From assembly GCA_949752735.1 (NCBI GenBank), contig OX457043.1, positions 43,650,073 to 43,714,072 on the forward strand: a DNA stretch of 64,000 nt. Reading direction: 5' to 3'. The stretch is from Lumbricus terrestris. Its lineage: Eukaryota; Annelida; Clitellata; Crassiclitellata; Lumbricidae. Below, one piece after another: positions 11,338 to 22,685 of this stretch (positions within the stretch are counted from its first letter, which is position 1; every line of letters begins with the position of its first letter). The position numbers and the translations under genes are program-made. The notes below the pieces were generated by a model. It ran no database searches, was not told the DNA's origin, and saw only the letters and a list, made by a program, of their open reading frames with translations.

Positions 11338-11639
11338 GAGGAGAATGGTATACGACCGAGGTGGCTGAACATGGTTCAACTGCTCGATCCGTGAGAGTTT
11401 AAAACACGACTTCCGATGACCATTTCCAACTACGGATACGTCGTTGCTAACTTGCTACCTTTGGCTGGACGTAAACCCTTGCCCTATACTTAAATCCTTG
11501 CCTGTATTCGCCCATGGATGGATTCACCCATTGTCAGTATATAGAAGGCAATGATTCACCCCTTCCTGTATCCGCCCCTGCCTCACGTTAACACAGCCAA
11601 TTACTACCCACATCTTTAGTCGTATACGTCGCGTATACA
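11338..11639. other. intergenic
   Basis: Unique-looking; TTCACCC and TGCC repeats occur weakly at 11505-11590. No gene recognised. Confidence 0.4.
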
Positions 11640-12300
11640 GAAACCCGAATCTTACGCCACCCGGTGCGGCGGGTCACCGTTTGACAGAAGCGCGCGTTGT
11701 TGATGGATGGCGGGAGTCGACTGGACGAGCTGTTTACTATGCATCGCCGTGTCTTCGTCCGCCCTCCGGAGGCTGTGTTTAATTTGTTCTAACAGTCTGT
11801 TCGAATTTTCGTCGCCGTCGCCGGGAGCTCGCCCTTCGCACTTTAGTAAACGACTCGCGCCAACGGCTAATCCGCAGGGCAATCCCTGTGACGCCGGCCC
11901 CCCATCATAATTCATTTCGCCTGTCGATAGGAGGGACGTGCGCGGAACACGGAGGCCACCGCCGCCGTCTGCCCATTCCCTCCCTTCCCTGCCCGCCCCC
12001 CCGGCCACCGGCGAGGTGATGGGCTTGTTTCGGTCGCCGGTGATTTTATGACAGGTGGTTGACCGACCTATAGTCCTATACTGCCGTTGTAATGAATTGT
12101 TGACGGCTGAATTATGGACACAACGCGACGCTGGAACATCGACCCGTAAGCCGGCAGGATATAACCTCCGGGTCCGCGGGCGTCTTGACCAGACGCTGTT
12201 TGTTTTACACGTGCGCTGGTCGAAGCTTAGGCGAGATCTTGACCTTATGGTCAACCATAGCTCGACCGGTCTCCGAAAAGACAGGGACACGTGACCCGAT
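11640..12300. other. GC-rich, CpG-rich island, unassigned
   Basis: High-GC unique segment with dense CpG. Both a 232-codon minus-strand frame (11652-12350) and shorter + frames cross it. The predicted proteins are Arg/Ser/Gly-rich with no domain I recognise and no clear splice structure. It could be a promoter or enhancer island, or a lineage-specific exon. Confidence 0.4.
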
Positions 12301-12514
12301 TGCTTGTTGAAATTATTAACTGACTGCTCGCTGAAGTCATTGTGTAGCACGTAACTACCGATATGCGTTGCATGCGCATGCGTAATGGAAATTGATGAAT
12401 AATAATAAAACTAGCAATAATTATCCTAACTAACGTCATTTATAGCAACAACATCAACAACAGTAAATTAAATGACGATGACGAATCAGTAATGACAATG
12501 ATGATAATGAGGAT

Positions 12515-12533
12515 GATGATGATGATGATGATG

Positions 12534-12577
<44 letters not shown>

Positions 12578-12777
12578 AATAAAATAATAATAATAATAAA
12601 TAAACAAACGAATAAAATAATAATAATAATAACAATAATAATAATAATAAATAAATAAATAAATAAAATAATAATAATAAATAAATAAACAAACAAATAA
12701 AATAATAATAATAATAACAATAATAATAATAAATAAATAAATAAAATAATAATAATAATAAATAAACAAACAAATAA

Positions 12778-12819
<42 letters not shown>

Positions 12820-12926
12820 AATAAATAAAATAATAATAATAAATAAACAAACAAATAAAATAATAATAATAATAATAACAATAATAATAATAAATAAATA
12901 AATAAAATAATAATAACAACAACAAC

Positions 12927-12993
<67 letters not shown>
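12515..12993. repeat. compound (GAT)n/(TAA)n/(TAAA)n microsatellite
   Basis: Nearly 480 bases. TAA blocks alternate with TAAA and AAACAAAC spacers in a recurring larger pattern of about 90-130 bp, showing higher-order duplication. It gives three long overlapping spurious minus-strand frames. Confidence 0.97.
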
Positions 12994-12995
<2 letters not shown>

Positions 12996-13308
12996 GGCCG
13001 GGGCAGCGGCCGAGATGGCGGCTGATCGGAAAAACTCCAAATACATGCAAATCGCAACGATCCATCACTTTATCCCTCTGGCCTTCGAAACCATGGGCCC
13101 AGTGAATGCAGAGGGCTTGATCTGCATTTCAGCATTGGGACAAGCACTCAGCACAATGAATGGAGATGCACGCGAGACCTCATACCTACATCAGCGTCTC
13201 AGCATTATGATCCAGCGTTTCAATGCGGTTGCATTCCGCGGTGCCTTTCCAGCGCAGGAGCTTTACGACGATCAGGTGCCGTTCCAGATGTTTTTATTCT
13301 GTTCTTAA
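12994..13308 (+). pseudogene. non-LTR retrotransposon polyprotein, C-terminal end
   Basis: The frame runs from the end of the (TAA)n tract and stops at 13306-13308. It encodes GAAAEMAADRKNSKYMQI, a TMGPVNAEG block and QRLSIMIQRFNAVAFRGAF. This Ala-rich start, ETxG core and QRLSxxIQRxNA end is typical of the region C-terminal to the reverse transcriptase in a class of invertebrate non-LTR retrotransposons. The first ATG (13015) is internal to the element, so this is not a host gene. No reverse transcriptase catalytic motif remains. The fragment directly abuts a (TAA)n tract, as the 6727-6813 copy does. The downstream end TTCTGTTCTTAATTAAT recurs near 10005-10021. Confidence 0.65.
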
Positions 13309-13559
13309 TTAATATTTAAGTCCGTGAGGGATCCTAAATACCTCGGGGCAAAAAAATAATAATACCAATTATAATTTTTACGTCTCCGGATAATTTGTTG
13401 AAATTTCGAGGAACCTGAAGTACATCGGGTAAAAAATTAATATGCTTTTTCCAAGTGGGACCTTGAGGAATATAATAGGATCCATTCCAGAAACAAATAA
13501 TAACAACAACAAAGCATAATTAAAAAATCGTTTTGCACAGCACTTCAATCCGACCTCGC
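13309..13559. other. intergenic, AT-rich
   Basis: No feature recognised. Confidence 0.4.
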
Positions 13560-13900
13560 CATAAACGCTCAGGATAGCTTCCGTCTCAACCCCGTACTGT
13601 TGTCCGCACATCTGCCATATATAGATTGAATGGATTCGGTCAAATCGCACGTCGTGGTCGTCGTAGGCTTCCTCGTCGTCATGGCGACCATTGCGCCTCG
13701 AACACCTGCGTTGAACGAAAGAGAGCGTGTTACTCGACGTTCTGTTGACAACACGGCAGATTAGGACCAGCCATAAATTACGGTTTTGCCGCCATCCGAA
13801 CAACGGCGACCGAAGACGGAAAGTGTCTGGTAAGGTGCGTAGGGGAGAGTGGGGTGAGGGCACAGCGAGTAGGGGAAGATGGGACAATGTGGCTGTGACC
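13560..13900. other. GC-moderate unique island, unassigned
   Basis: CpG-containing sequence with ACACGGCAGATTAGGACCAG and CATAAATTACGG blocks that look like transcription factor sites. Open frames on both strands are short and unrecognised. Candidate non-coding regulatory element only. Confidence 0.3.
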
Positions 13901-14352
13901 ACGCAAAAGAACTCTGATTCAATTAAGCTGATCGATGGTCGATGGTCTTAAAGCAAAGACATGCGCGTCGGTCGCCTCCATTTGCAGACAGCTTGTCTGC
14001 AGCAGCCGCGCTTGTTTTGACCGTGTATACGACCGTCTTCGGCGGTGGTTTCGTGATCCATGTTTTATTTCTTGTTTCGTGTTCTTCGTTATCTTGTTAC
14101 ATGTGTTGTCTTCGTCGCTTCTTCTGGTTGTTGGTGTCGTGCTCGATGTCGTCTTGTTCCGTTGTCTTGTCGCGATGTCGAATGTCTTGTCCTATTACTA
14201 TTATTGCCACCTTTGTTGTCTTTGCTTTGTCTTATTGTAGATTTTTTGGGTGCATGCACATAGTTCGAGAGACGCAGTAACTGAAACCTCTGCTTTCATC
14301 CCGCCTACTTCTTGGCCCCAACAGCCTTGATTTAAATCCAGTAGAATATATA
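13901..14352. other. intergenic, TTG/TCG-rich
   Basis: Positions 14060-14240 are rich in TTGT and TCGT. Three overlapping + frames are open over it with Val/Leu/Cys-rich low-complexity proteins. No gene recognised. Confidence 0.4.
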
Positions 14353-14360
14353 ACATATGC

Positions 14361-14688
14361 CAGTGGTTCCCAACCTTTGGACTTTAGGGCCACTTTTTCT
14401 TAGTTGAATGACATTAGGGGCCACATGGCTAAAATTTAATTAACTAAACTCATATAAAATTGCTGCAATTGAATCCAAATAGACTGTTTAGTGTTATTTA
14501 TACATACGTCAAAATAAAATAATTTGTAATAGAAAATAATTATGTGTTCTATCCCGTCCAAATTGTAATTTTTTCATATATTTTTGCTAATTCTTTGAGA
14601 GATGAGGACCATTTTTTGAGAGATGAGTATCATTTTTTAGGCCTGGCGGGCCACTTTTGGCCCACGGGCCACGAGTTGGGAACCACTG
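14361..14688. mobile_element. hAT-type MITE (328 bp)
   Basis: Termini CAGTGGTTCCCAACC and GTTGGGAACCACTG are inverted. Flanking 8-mers ACATATGC and AGATATGT match at 6 of 8 positions. Internal GGGCCACTTTT and GGCCCACGGGCC blocks are shared with the 24621-24979 copy. Confidence 0.85.
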
Positions 14689-14696
14689 AGATATGT

Positions 14697-15944
14697 AGTG
14701 TCGTGCAAGAAAAATAAATGTCTACAGATCTCGAATATGCATGTGATGTCAACGAGTTGTGTCGTCGAATTGTGGAGGCATCGGACGAAATGGATCAACG
14801 CATCATTATTAATTAATCATGCAGTCAAGCAGCGACGTATACGCGTCTTCGCGCTTGCTTATATAGCTCCATAAGGAGGTCAATTCTAACATAAATTTTA
14901 ACTTCCTTAATATTCAGAAATAATTCCTCTATCTTCTCGTAAAGTTTTGTTGACATAACTCGATATTTGGCGTATAGGGCCAACAGAGTAAAATATGAAG
15001 GGTAAATTTTTTACAAATCATCGTGTGTATAGGCCTATATAAATTCTATCATTTCATTTTTCCCATGTCTTGATTTTGACAAAATGGCCTCCATGCATGA
15101 TTCGCGCATTTATCATTTGATTTTTCGATTTCTTGACCAAAATGTTTCTTTAGTCGCTGGAACAAAAATCTCAGCTCCATGCGCTAAATAAATTCAAATA
15201 ACACCGCATTACCCAGCATTCTCTGCGACGTGTTCCACGATGTTCGTTGACTAAGTGTCCAATCTTTTAGGATCTTCACTCCAACTGGTAATTCATGCAA
15301 ATTTATGCAGCATAATTAAATTTAAAACTAATGCACACGGCTCTGAAATATATACGGTTTTCAGAAAACATCTTAAACGACGCAATTAAGCAAGAAGACT
15401 TTGTTTAGAAGATCTATTGGAAATTCGAAGATTGGCTCTTGCGATGAAATGTCGTCAACCGCGGACCAGAGATTGAATTGAGTCCCAGCCACGGATGCGT
15501 TGGTGGCGACACCTTGATGTGGCAAGACTGCTTTAATCGATGTATACGGCGCCATCTGTGGTCGTTAATGTCGCATTTACCGGAAGTTGATTTGTCTCTT
15601 GCTGTAAATACACCAGGAGAACGAGACCGGAAACGCGATTAGCGTCGTTCCCTCGAGATCTCGCTTGTTCCCTGAGAAATCGGTTCTATAGCTCCTCTTC
15701 GTGAAAAGTCTCATTTCAAGCGACTCGCTCGTCGCTGGTATGCGATCATTTAGTTCAGGTACTTCAAGCGAAGCTGAGTGCTTCATTTGGTGAGATTAGA
15801 TTTGATCAAAGTCATCAAACTAGATTAGACTAGACTTAGGCTATGCTATAGATTAGATTAAACTAGCCTATTGTTTTCCATTAAATTGGATTGTGCAAGA
15901 TCAGACAAGATAGGCTATAGGATTACGCTAGATTAAATCTTGTA
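14697..15944. other. intergenic, no gene recognised
   Basis: AT-rich with a slightly GC-richer part at 15370-15790. That part has two short minus-strand frames (15373-15555 and 15577-15786) with ordinary amino acid composition but no recognisable family. AGATTAGA-like repeats occur at 15785-15935. TAGGCCTA lies at 15030-15037. Confidence 0.4.
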
Positions 15945-15946
15945 TA

Positions 15947-16540
15947 CAGGGTGAGCCATAAGAAAGTAACTCCCTACGGTTTTTTGCCCATATCTTTTCC
16001 TGAAGTAAGAATTTCGAAATGAAATTTTACAGTCTTAAAGACAATTCACATTTACACATGATGGACAGATTTCATCATAATATTTCAAACAGAACAAAAG
16101 TTATGCCACTTTTAGTGAGGCTACCCACCGTTTTTTGACGATTCAAAAACGTACCGCAACAAAAAGGTAGCAAAAAACGATTTTATTAAGTCACATCTCA
16201 AATAACTGTTGTCAAATGAACTTGATAGTGCTTCACAACTTGTGTTCAATATGCCCACCACCAGTGCCAAAACTTCTTTTGAGTCTCTTTGCAAAGTTCT
16301 TGATGGCCCTATGATGCGTTCCAAAGGCAAATCTTCCCATGTTAACTTCAATGCACCCATCAATTCTCTTACCGCTCTTGGTTTTGGTTGCAGATTATGA
16401 TATTTCTTCAGCATAGCTCTCCGCAATTGATTATCATTCCATGCATCGGGTTCAAATCCGGAGATTTGGGGCCATTGGCATTCTCAATGAAACCAGAACA
16501 ATCGAGCTGATCTCCTTTCATTCATGGCAAATCTCATAAC
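15947..16540 (-). pseudogene. mariner-family transposon remnant with broken transposase
   Basis: The left end CAGGGTGAGCCATAAGAAAG follows a TA and is related to the foldback at 8594. The transposase 3' half is on the minus strand. Around 16470 one frame reads SPDLNPMH-like (the family signature next to the catalytic acid). Further downstream come RRAMLKKYHNLQPK and LTWEDLPLE, then a frame change to AIKNFAKRLKR and GGGHIEH before a stop. These are the C-terminal signatures of Tc1/mariner transposases. At least two frameshifts separate the pieces and the 5' half is absent, so it is inactive. The right terminus was not found. Confidence 0.8.
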
Positions 16541-17089
16541 TCTCAGCTCAATTCTTAATTTTTGCGCTCACACTGTTTATCAGAGTAGACGTTGCTCATA
16601 GGATCCTGCTCAAAAGTTGTCTGAATGCACATTTTGTCTGTCATTGACACCTTGGACATTTTAAGTTTGTTAGAAATTTGAATTTAATTGCTTCAACAGC
16701 AAAATTATTAATCTGACAGATTTCTTATTTACCAACTTGATTGTCATCTTGCTAAGTGACTTCTCAGTGACGTGCAGCTACGCTGGTACCCTGTTTCTTT
16801 TTTAAATAGTAATAATAATGATCATCTGGCAATATGAAGGCTATTTGATAACAATAATTTGAGATAAGACCTCCGTATGATTCCATATGATTCCATATGA
16901 TTCCGTACGATTCCTTATGATTCCGGGTGAATCAATTCAACCATGAATCTCATCGAATTCCTCGCAAATTCCTCCTATTATATTCATCCATCGCTTCATC
17001 CAACCATCCATTCATCCATTCATTCATCCATCTGCTGATAAGCGACGATAGTGGCAGTCTATTTGTAGCTTATGCATCGGCAGACCTCT
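16541..17089. other. intergenic, with short tandem repeat at 16871-16926
   Basis: About five 10-bp units of TATGATTCCA type lie at 16871-16926, followed by (ATCC)n-like sequence at 16980-17032. No gene recognised. Confidence 0.5.
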
Positions 17090-17870
17090 CTATCCTCTGT
17101 CCCATGACCACAGGGAGGGGACGGACGGACGGACGGTCGGACGGACGGTCGGACGGTCCCCCTCTCCTGCAGACCCCACCGCCGCCGCAGCGTCCGGCTT
17201 ATTAGCCGCGGGCAGCGTCCCCTGCGGTGGGGCCGCACACACGGGATAATGTCCGATGTTTACATAACAACAGGGATAAGGGACGTTGACGTATGGGCGG
17301 CGGACGACGAGGCGCTTAGCCGAACCAACGGATGCGCAATCACGTTTTCCGGGGCGAGCCAAGAAGGAGCTGCATCAGGGTCCGCGAGCGATTATCGGCG
17401 GAAGGAGACGGGGGAGTGCATGCACGGAGGAGGCGGCAGAGGCAGAGGGGAGGGACCCCTCTCCCGTCTCTCTCTCTCCCCCATTAAATAACCCGATCTA
17501 CGGAATGTCGGAGAAAGCCGTTTAATTTGTGTAATGACAAGCGATACAAAGTTGATACGGGCGTCCAGCGGCGCGTGAGCGTTCGATACAGCGCCGGCTT
17601 CGACGGTCGTCCCTGATCGATTCGTCGTCGGTCGGCGGGCGGGCAGAGGGAGCGCCCGCCACCGCCACCGCCGCTGCCTCCGCCGCCGCCGGAGAAGAAG
17701 ATGGTCGTTTGACGAAGTCACGGTCTTCTTTTCGTTGCCCATCGGATAGGGTATCGCTCAAGGCACGCCCGATTAACGCCGCAGATGCGCCCCGTTCAGT
17801 CGGCCGTGTGTGGGACTTGATGCCCGCGCGGCCGCGAGGGAAGGCGGGATGCACGGAGGGAGGGTGGTAG
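17090..17870. other. GC-rich, CpG-rich island, unassigned
   Basis: Starts with a GGAC/GGTC-rich run at 17115-17158. Then comes unique GC-rich sequence containing AATAACCCGATCTACGGAAT and GTTTAATTTGTGTAATGACA, which look like conserved non-coding sequence rather than codons. Several open frames on both strands have no recognised domain. Candidate CpG island, promoter or enhancer. Confidence 0.4.
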
Positions 17871-18260
17871 GATGGGTGGGTGGGTGGATGGATGGGGATG
17901 GGGCGCTTCTCGATTTGTTACGGCTGGATCGGGCGTGTTGGATGCCTCTGCGAAGAATGAGGATGACAGAGACATAGACAGCTAGACAGAGACAGATGCA
18001 GAGCTATAGAGACAGACAGGGACGGACGTAGAGGAAGCGACAGGGGCAGATGTAGAGAAAGAGAGAAAGGCAGAGGTATAGACAGAGGCAAAAGCAGAAG
18101 CAGAGGCAAATGGAGAGGGAGAGACAAAGACAAAGACAGAGACAGAAACAGAAACAGATGAAGAGGGAGAGATAAAGACAGAGACAGAGACAGACACGCA
18201 GGCAGAGGCATGCAGAGTGAGCGTGTCGTTTGTAAGGACGGAGACGAACGGTAAGCAGGA
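17871..18260. repeat. imperfect purine-rich (GACAGA)n tract
   Basis: A short (GGGT/GGAT)n run at 17870-17900. Then GACAGAGACAGA-type irregular repeats at 17965-18205 produce overlapping Ser/Leu/Val-rich minus-strand frames that are not genes. Confidence 0.8.
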
Positions 18261-18307
18261 ACATAAGGGATATTTTGACCACATGACGTGATTCCGAATG
18301 AACATAG

Positions 18308-18308
18308 A

Positions 18309-18345
<37 letters not shown>
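18308..18345. repeat. (TA)n microsatellite
   Basis: About 18 TA units. Confidence 0.95.
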
Positions 18346-18347
<2 letters not shown>

Positions 18348-19679
18348 ATGACAGAAGACAAAGAAGATGGAACATTATAAAAGACAATGAAAATGCGCCG
18401 ACAGCTGTTTATAGATGACATGTCGGCCTTTGAACAGCCGAGTTAATTGTTCGCCTCCGATAGGCATAAAAATTTATGTAGCTATAGATTCTCCATTAAA
18501 ATTCAACAGAGGCGAAGCCATTGTGGGTTCTGCTTTGTATAAACACAAGAGATCGGTCACAGTGGTCATCTTTAATTTCGGATTCTCCGATGAATCTTGT
18601 CGTGGTGAAATCCTTCGTTAAAAAAGACCACATTCAGTAAATTATTTTAGATCCAGCATTAATCATTTTCAATTCCAATGTCGCCGTTTTTATCCTGTTT
18701 TTGGATCCTCTTAATTGGCGACTAAATTTTGCTCCTGTTCTGTATTCCGATTAAGAGATAATTATATTCAGTTCCGGTTCTATGAAACTTTTTAGGCCTA
18801 TATACATGTAGGCCTATATATTTCAGTTTTATTTCCGTAGTTCCACGTGCACGTCCACTTAAAATCCTCACAGCAATGTTTGACATGAACGATTCAAACA
18901 AAATAGCCTATATATAATTATATATATAATTATATATAGGCTATTTTTTGTATATATACACACCTTTAGGCAATTTATGAGATTCGTACGGACACTGTGA
19001 ATGCGACATGACTTTTAATAAAACAATTTGTAGATATAGATACCCTAAAAGTTATAGTTTAATCCCTATTCTCTTCTTATTTCAGAATATTTTTTACTCC
19101 ATTTAAAATAATAATTATTATTCTTCCTTTTATTTTCTCTGGAACTATAAGATGACACTGCCGACAGGCATATTATATTATGTTCGCCTTCTGGAGACCA
19201 TGCATGCATGCGACGAGCGTCAGTTCAATTTTAACAATATTGATGGTGCACAATGCACACAATTATTGCTCGGAATTATATTTGAAATTATTTTTATTAA
19301 CACAAATGTTTACTCACGGTGATGGTAATACCAATTGCCAATTCATATAGCGCCTGCACGCCAACAGAAACGCATCAGTACATGCATGCATGTGTATATC
19401 TATACCGACAAAACACAATAAAAATAACAATCGAACAAAAGAGTCGTAACTAAAGTTTTGCGGAAGACAGGCAGGCATGAATGAATCTATACCCGATTCG
19501 CTTTACACATGGACAGAAAAGTGTATCATATTTTGAGGCTGTATATGTAGGCTACACTCGATTATCCTGGTCTAAGATTAAAGCGCACGCTTCGATAACA
19601 TTCACCCGAATTTCCGCACATAGTCTATTCCAAACTCCAGCGTCTTTCAAACTCCGTATACCAAGTAACCTGCGGATGA
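18346..19679. other. intergenic, AT-rich
   Basis: Holds two TAGGCCTA palindromes (18793-18800 and 18809-18816) and the 46-bp palindrome at 18901-18946. No gene recognised. Confidence 0.5.
18901..18946. repeat. 46-bp perfect palindrome
   Basis: Reads AAATAGCCTATATATAATTA onward and is identical to its own reverse complement over 46 bases. It can extrude a cruciform. No spacer and no flanking duplication were noticed. Confidence 0.95.
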
Positions 19680-20210
19680 CTTTATACGCTTGACCGCATC
19701 CGGGAATCTGCCTGCTGGTTCCCTGCTGCTGGTTCCCCGCTGCGGGTTCTCCGCAGAATGCCTACGAATAACGATCTGAAACAATATCTCACGCTTGTCT
19801 CGTCTCGTCTTCGGTACAGCCGTCTCCCGGACGAGACTACACGCCAACAATATTGCCAGCAACGATCTACACGCAGTTAGAGTCGTCACGGCCGATCGCG
19901 CCCCGATTCTAACCGACCGAGAATTTAATAAGCGCCCTCTGCCCGCCGGGGTCGGCCCCTCACAATTATACTATTGGTAGTCCCTCTCGCGCTTGTCCGA
20001 ACACAGCAAAGCGAAATTCGTAACCGGCCATACCGGACATGCGTTGTGTGATGGAGAAACGACGCGCTCGGATGTTGCGTCGCTGCATGGGCGATCCCGC
20101 TTCGATGGACGGATCCCCGTTTCGGTTGGCGAGAGAGGTGACGCGGCCGCCGCGGCTGGAGACGGGATCATGAGAGACGGGAGGTGAGGCCGCCACCGCG
20201 AAGGCCGTGT
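19680..20210. other. GC-rich, CpG-rich island, unassigned
   Basis: Unique GC-rich sequence including CGCCCTCTGCCCGCC and GACGCGGCCGCCGCGG. Open frames on both strands lack known domains. Candidate regulatory island. Confidence 0.35.
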
Positions 20211-20522
20211 GCACGTTATTATTATAACCGTCAGATTGACTTTCGATGACTGGATGACTTCGAGGGTAAATGACCTGCCAAAACCGTAATATAATCGGTT
20301 AATTATAGATTATTTATATATGGAGCAGTTTTGATGGATTTCATCATGCAGAGGTTAGCTGAGGGAAATTAAGGGCATGGCACTATAGCGTGGTTAATTA
20401 GTCGGTAGGAGCCACGATGTTAATGGTAGCGACGTCTTGTACAGCCTATATATAATATTATATGATACAGGTCTCCTATAATGAATTATACGGCAGACAG
20501 ACATTGAGACAGACAAACAGAC
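20211..20522. other. intergenic, AT-rich
   Basis: No feature recognised. Confidence 0.4.
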
Positions 20523-20539
20523 TTACCTACTTACTTACG

Positions 20540-20590
<51 letters not shown>

Positions 20591-20750
20591 CTACTTACCT
20601 ACTTACCTACTTACTTACTTACTTACTTACCTACTTACCTACTTACCTACTTACGTCCTTAATTACTTACTTACTTACATACTTACTTACTTACTTACTA
20701 ACTTACTGACATACTGAGTGAGTGAGTGACTGGGTGACTGACTGACTAAA
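20523..20750. repeat. (TTAC)n microsatellite with CTAC variants
   Basis: Tetranucleotide array with periodic ACCTACTTACCT variants, grading into (TGAC/TGAG)n after 20706. Confidence 0.95.
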
Positions 20751-21033
20751 TGAAAGTTTAACTGTAAACAATTGTCTTCATATAGAGCATGATGACCTAA
20801 ACAATCAAAAACTTAACTTTGTAAGTACACATAGGCTAAGTGTGCTTAATAGCAAGAATTGTTGGCCTATATACTTACAATTTTTTATTATCAGTTTCTC
20901 GTTCTTCAAAAATATTTCATTTCCCTCGGAATTTTTCGCGCTGAGAGCGCGCCTCTGAACAGCTCTTCTGCGAGATGCGCTATTTAAATGTATACAGATG
21001 ACATGCAATAAAATGCAATAAAATATGAGAACA
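20751..21033. other. intergenic
   Basis: No feature recognised. Confidence 0.4.
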
Positions 21034-21479
21034 TCAGAGGGTATACTATAGTGTTGTGAGGCGGAAACTTTCTCCAGAAAGTTTCATATCTTTCCGGAAA
21101 GTTTCGGAGACTTTCCGACGTATTTTTCCGGAAACTTTCCGACATATTTTCCGCCAATAAAATTATTAAATACATACTCAATTCTAATGAGTCCGAAATT
21201 TTCTTTCAATACAATGTTAGCCTACACATCAATCACTATAAGCAGTCTTAGGTGGCTATTACTGATAGTTTATTGAATAGATGGGCCTGCTAGTGCTAGT
21301 GATCATTGTTCAGATTGTTGACACGGCCCAAAAATACATTTAAGAATTAAATGCAATTAAACGTCGCTGTAAATTTAGAGAAAATATTTTTTTCATTCAG
21401 TCACCTTCATATTACTTTATTTTGTGAGTTATGAAAATATAAGACAGTATTGTTTTAACTTTAGGTCGTAAAGGTTCGT

Positions 21480-21790
21480 CAGCCACTCATTAACGTGAGT
21501 AGAGCAGGGAGGAGACCCGACCGACGACCCCAATTGGGGCGTAGACTCGGAACCGACCTGGGTTGGCGAATCAAAGTCCACCGTGCCCACCTTCTCGTGG
21601 TGCGACCTGTTAGTAGCCTCTCCGTAAGGAGGGTGAACGAACGGGCACGGATAGAAAACGGGGGGAAGGCATTGGCAAACCACCCCTTATCTACTGCCAA
21701 GAAAACAGTCATGAGGGAGAGGATACATCATACATCATGACTGTCGCCAGAGCTCCAAGAGCTGACGGCACCAGGTGACCAGGTGATTGT
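21480..21790 (+). repeat. GC-rich SINE- or LINE-tail-like insertion inside the hAT-like element
   Basis: Contrasts sharply in base composition with its AT-rich host. It contains GGCATTGGCAAACCACCCC and CTGCCAAGAAAACAGTCATG, resembling the 3' tail motifs seen in RTE-type LINEs and their SINEs. The resemblance is from memory; family not proven. Confidence 0.4.
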
Positions 21791-21802
21791 TTTAACTACC
21801 GT

Positions 21803-21981
21803 ATTGAGTATTGATAGATTGTTAGATTGTTTCATGTTTATAACAGTTTCTTACACGTTTCCTGCAACAGGGCTGACTGCAGACATGCAAGCTACAATTA
21901 GTGTTTAATGCTCATATTAATTATTTTTAACAACATTGTTCAACAATATTGAGTATTGATAGATTGTTAGATTGTTTTGCA
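21803..21981. repeat. 30-bp direct repeat
   Basis: A block containing TGAGTATTGATAGATTGTTA occurs at 21803-21833 and again at 21951-21981, a spacing of 148 bp. Confidence 0.8.
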
Positions 21982-22335
21982 TCGACAGAAGCACTGTAAA
22001 TAAAAGGAGTTTAACTGTTTAAGCAACAATAAAAATTTCTGAGAGTCAAATTCCGATATTTTCTGAGTTAAATGTATTTTTTCCGGTTCTTCGGAAAACT
22101 TTTCGGAAACTTTCTGGAAACTTTCCGGAAACTTTCCGGCAAAACACTTTTCCCGAAAACCTACATCACTATCAGAGGGTGAGACTTGCTGGAGGTCCAA
22201 TGTTTCAAACTTTCAGCCTCCATGCAGTATATATATATAGAATTATCTTAATGTCCCACGCATCATGCAATGCATGCATAGTGTTATTCTTTGTACGCTG
22301 CAGCTCCCACAAACTTCACGTGCAAAACATGCACT

Positions 22336-22685
22336 TAGTGATGTAGCTTTTCCGGAAAAGTATTTGCATTTAATTCCTAAATGTATTTTCGGGTTGTGTG
22401 AACAATCTGAACAATTATCACTAGCACTAGCAGTGCCATCTATTGAATAAACTATCAGTTATTACCACATAAGACTGCCTATAGTGATTGATGTATTTAG
22501 TAACATTAACCTAATGTCACTGGGCCTATATTGAAAGAAAATTTAGGACTCATTAGAATTGAGTATGTATTTAATAATATTTTATTGGTGGAAAAATATG
22601 TCGGAAAGTTGTCGGAAAGTTTCCGAAACTTTCCGGAAAGATATGAAAGTTTCCGGAGAAAGTTTCCACCTCACAACACTACACG
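22336..22685. mobile_element. hAT-like MITE, inverted sister of 21042-22171 (350 bp)
   Basis: Exact 8-bp duplication CATGCACT at 22328-22335 and 22686-22693. Starts TAGTGATGTAGCTTTTCCGG and ends CCTCACAACACTACACG, i.e. the same two termini as the neighbour in opposite orientation, with most of the interior deleted. It shares ATTGAATAAACTATCAG-type and CTCATTAGAATTGAG-type blocks with the neighbour's left arm. Confidence 0.85.

Larger units (their letters stand above)
21042..22171. mobile_element. hAT-like non-autonomous element with internal insertion (1130 bp)
   Basis: Flanked by exact 8-bp duplications TCAGAGGG at 21034-21041 and 22172-22179. The left end is TATACTATAGTGTTGTGAGG and the right end, read inward on the complement, is TAGTGATGTAGG. 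Subterminal regions are full of TTTCCGGAAA-type short palindromes. The interior carries a GC-rich unit (21480-21790) that looks like a separate insertion. A smaller inverted sister copy lies at 22336-22685. Confidence 0.75.

Noticed and set aside
11652..12350. 232-codon minus-strand frame as a gene
   Set aside because: Lies in a GC-rich island where long frames are common, has Arg/Ser/Gly-rich composition, no recognised domain and competing frames on the other strand. Not disproved.
12440..13068. Minus-strand frames of 186-205 codons
   Set aside because: Poly-Leu, poly-Ile and poly-Tyr from the TAA/TAAA array, with a tail antisense to the retrotransposon fragment.
13015..13308. A 97-residue host gene starting at the ATG at 13015
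   Set aside because: The frame continues upstream of the ATG to the (TAA)n edge and matches a retrotransposon C-terminus; the same motif is at 6727-6813.
21042..22685. One giant inverted-repeat (foldback) element
   Set aside because: Separate perfect 8-bp duplications show two neighbouring insertions in opposite orientation.
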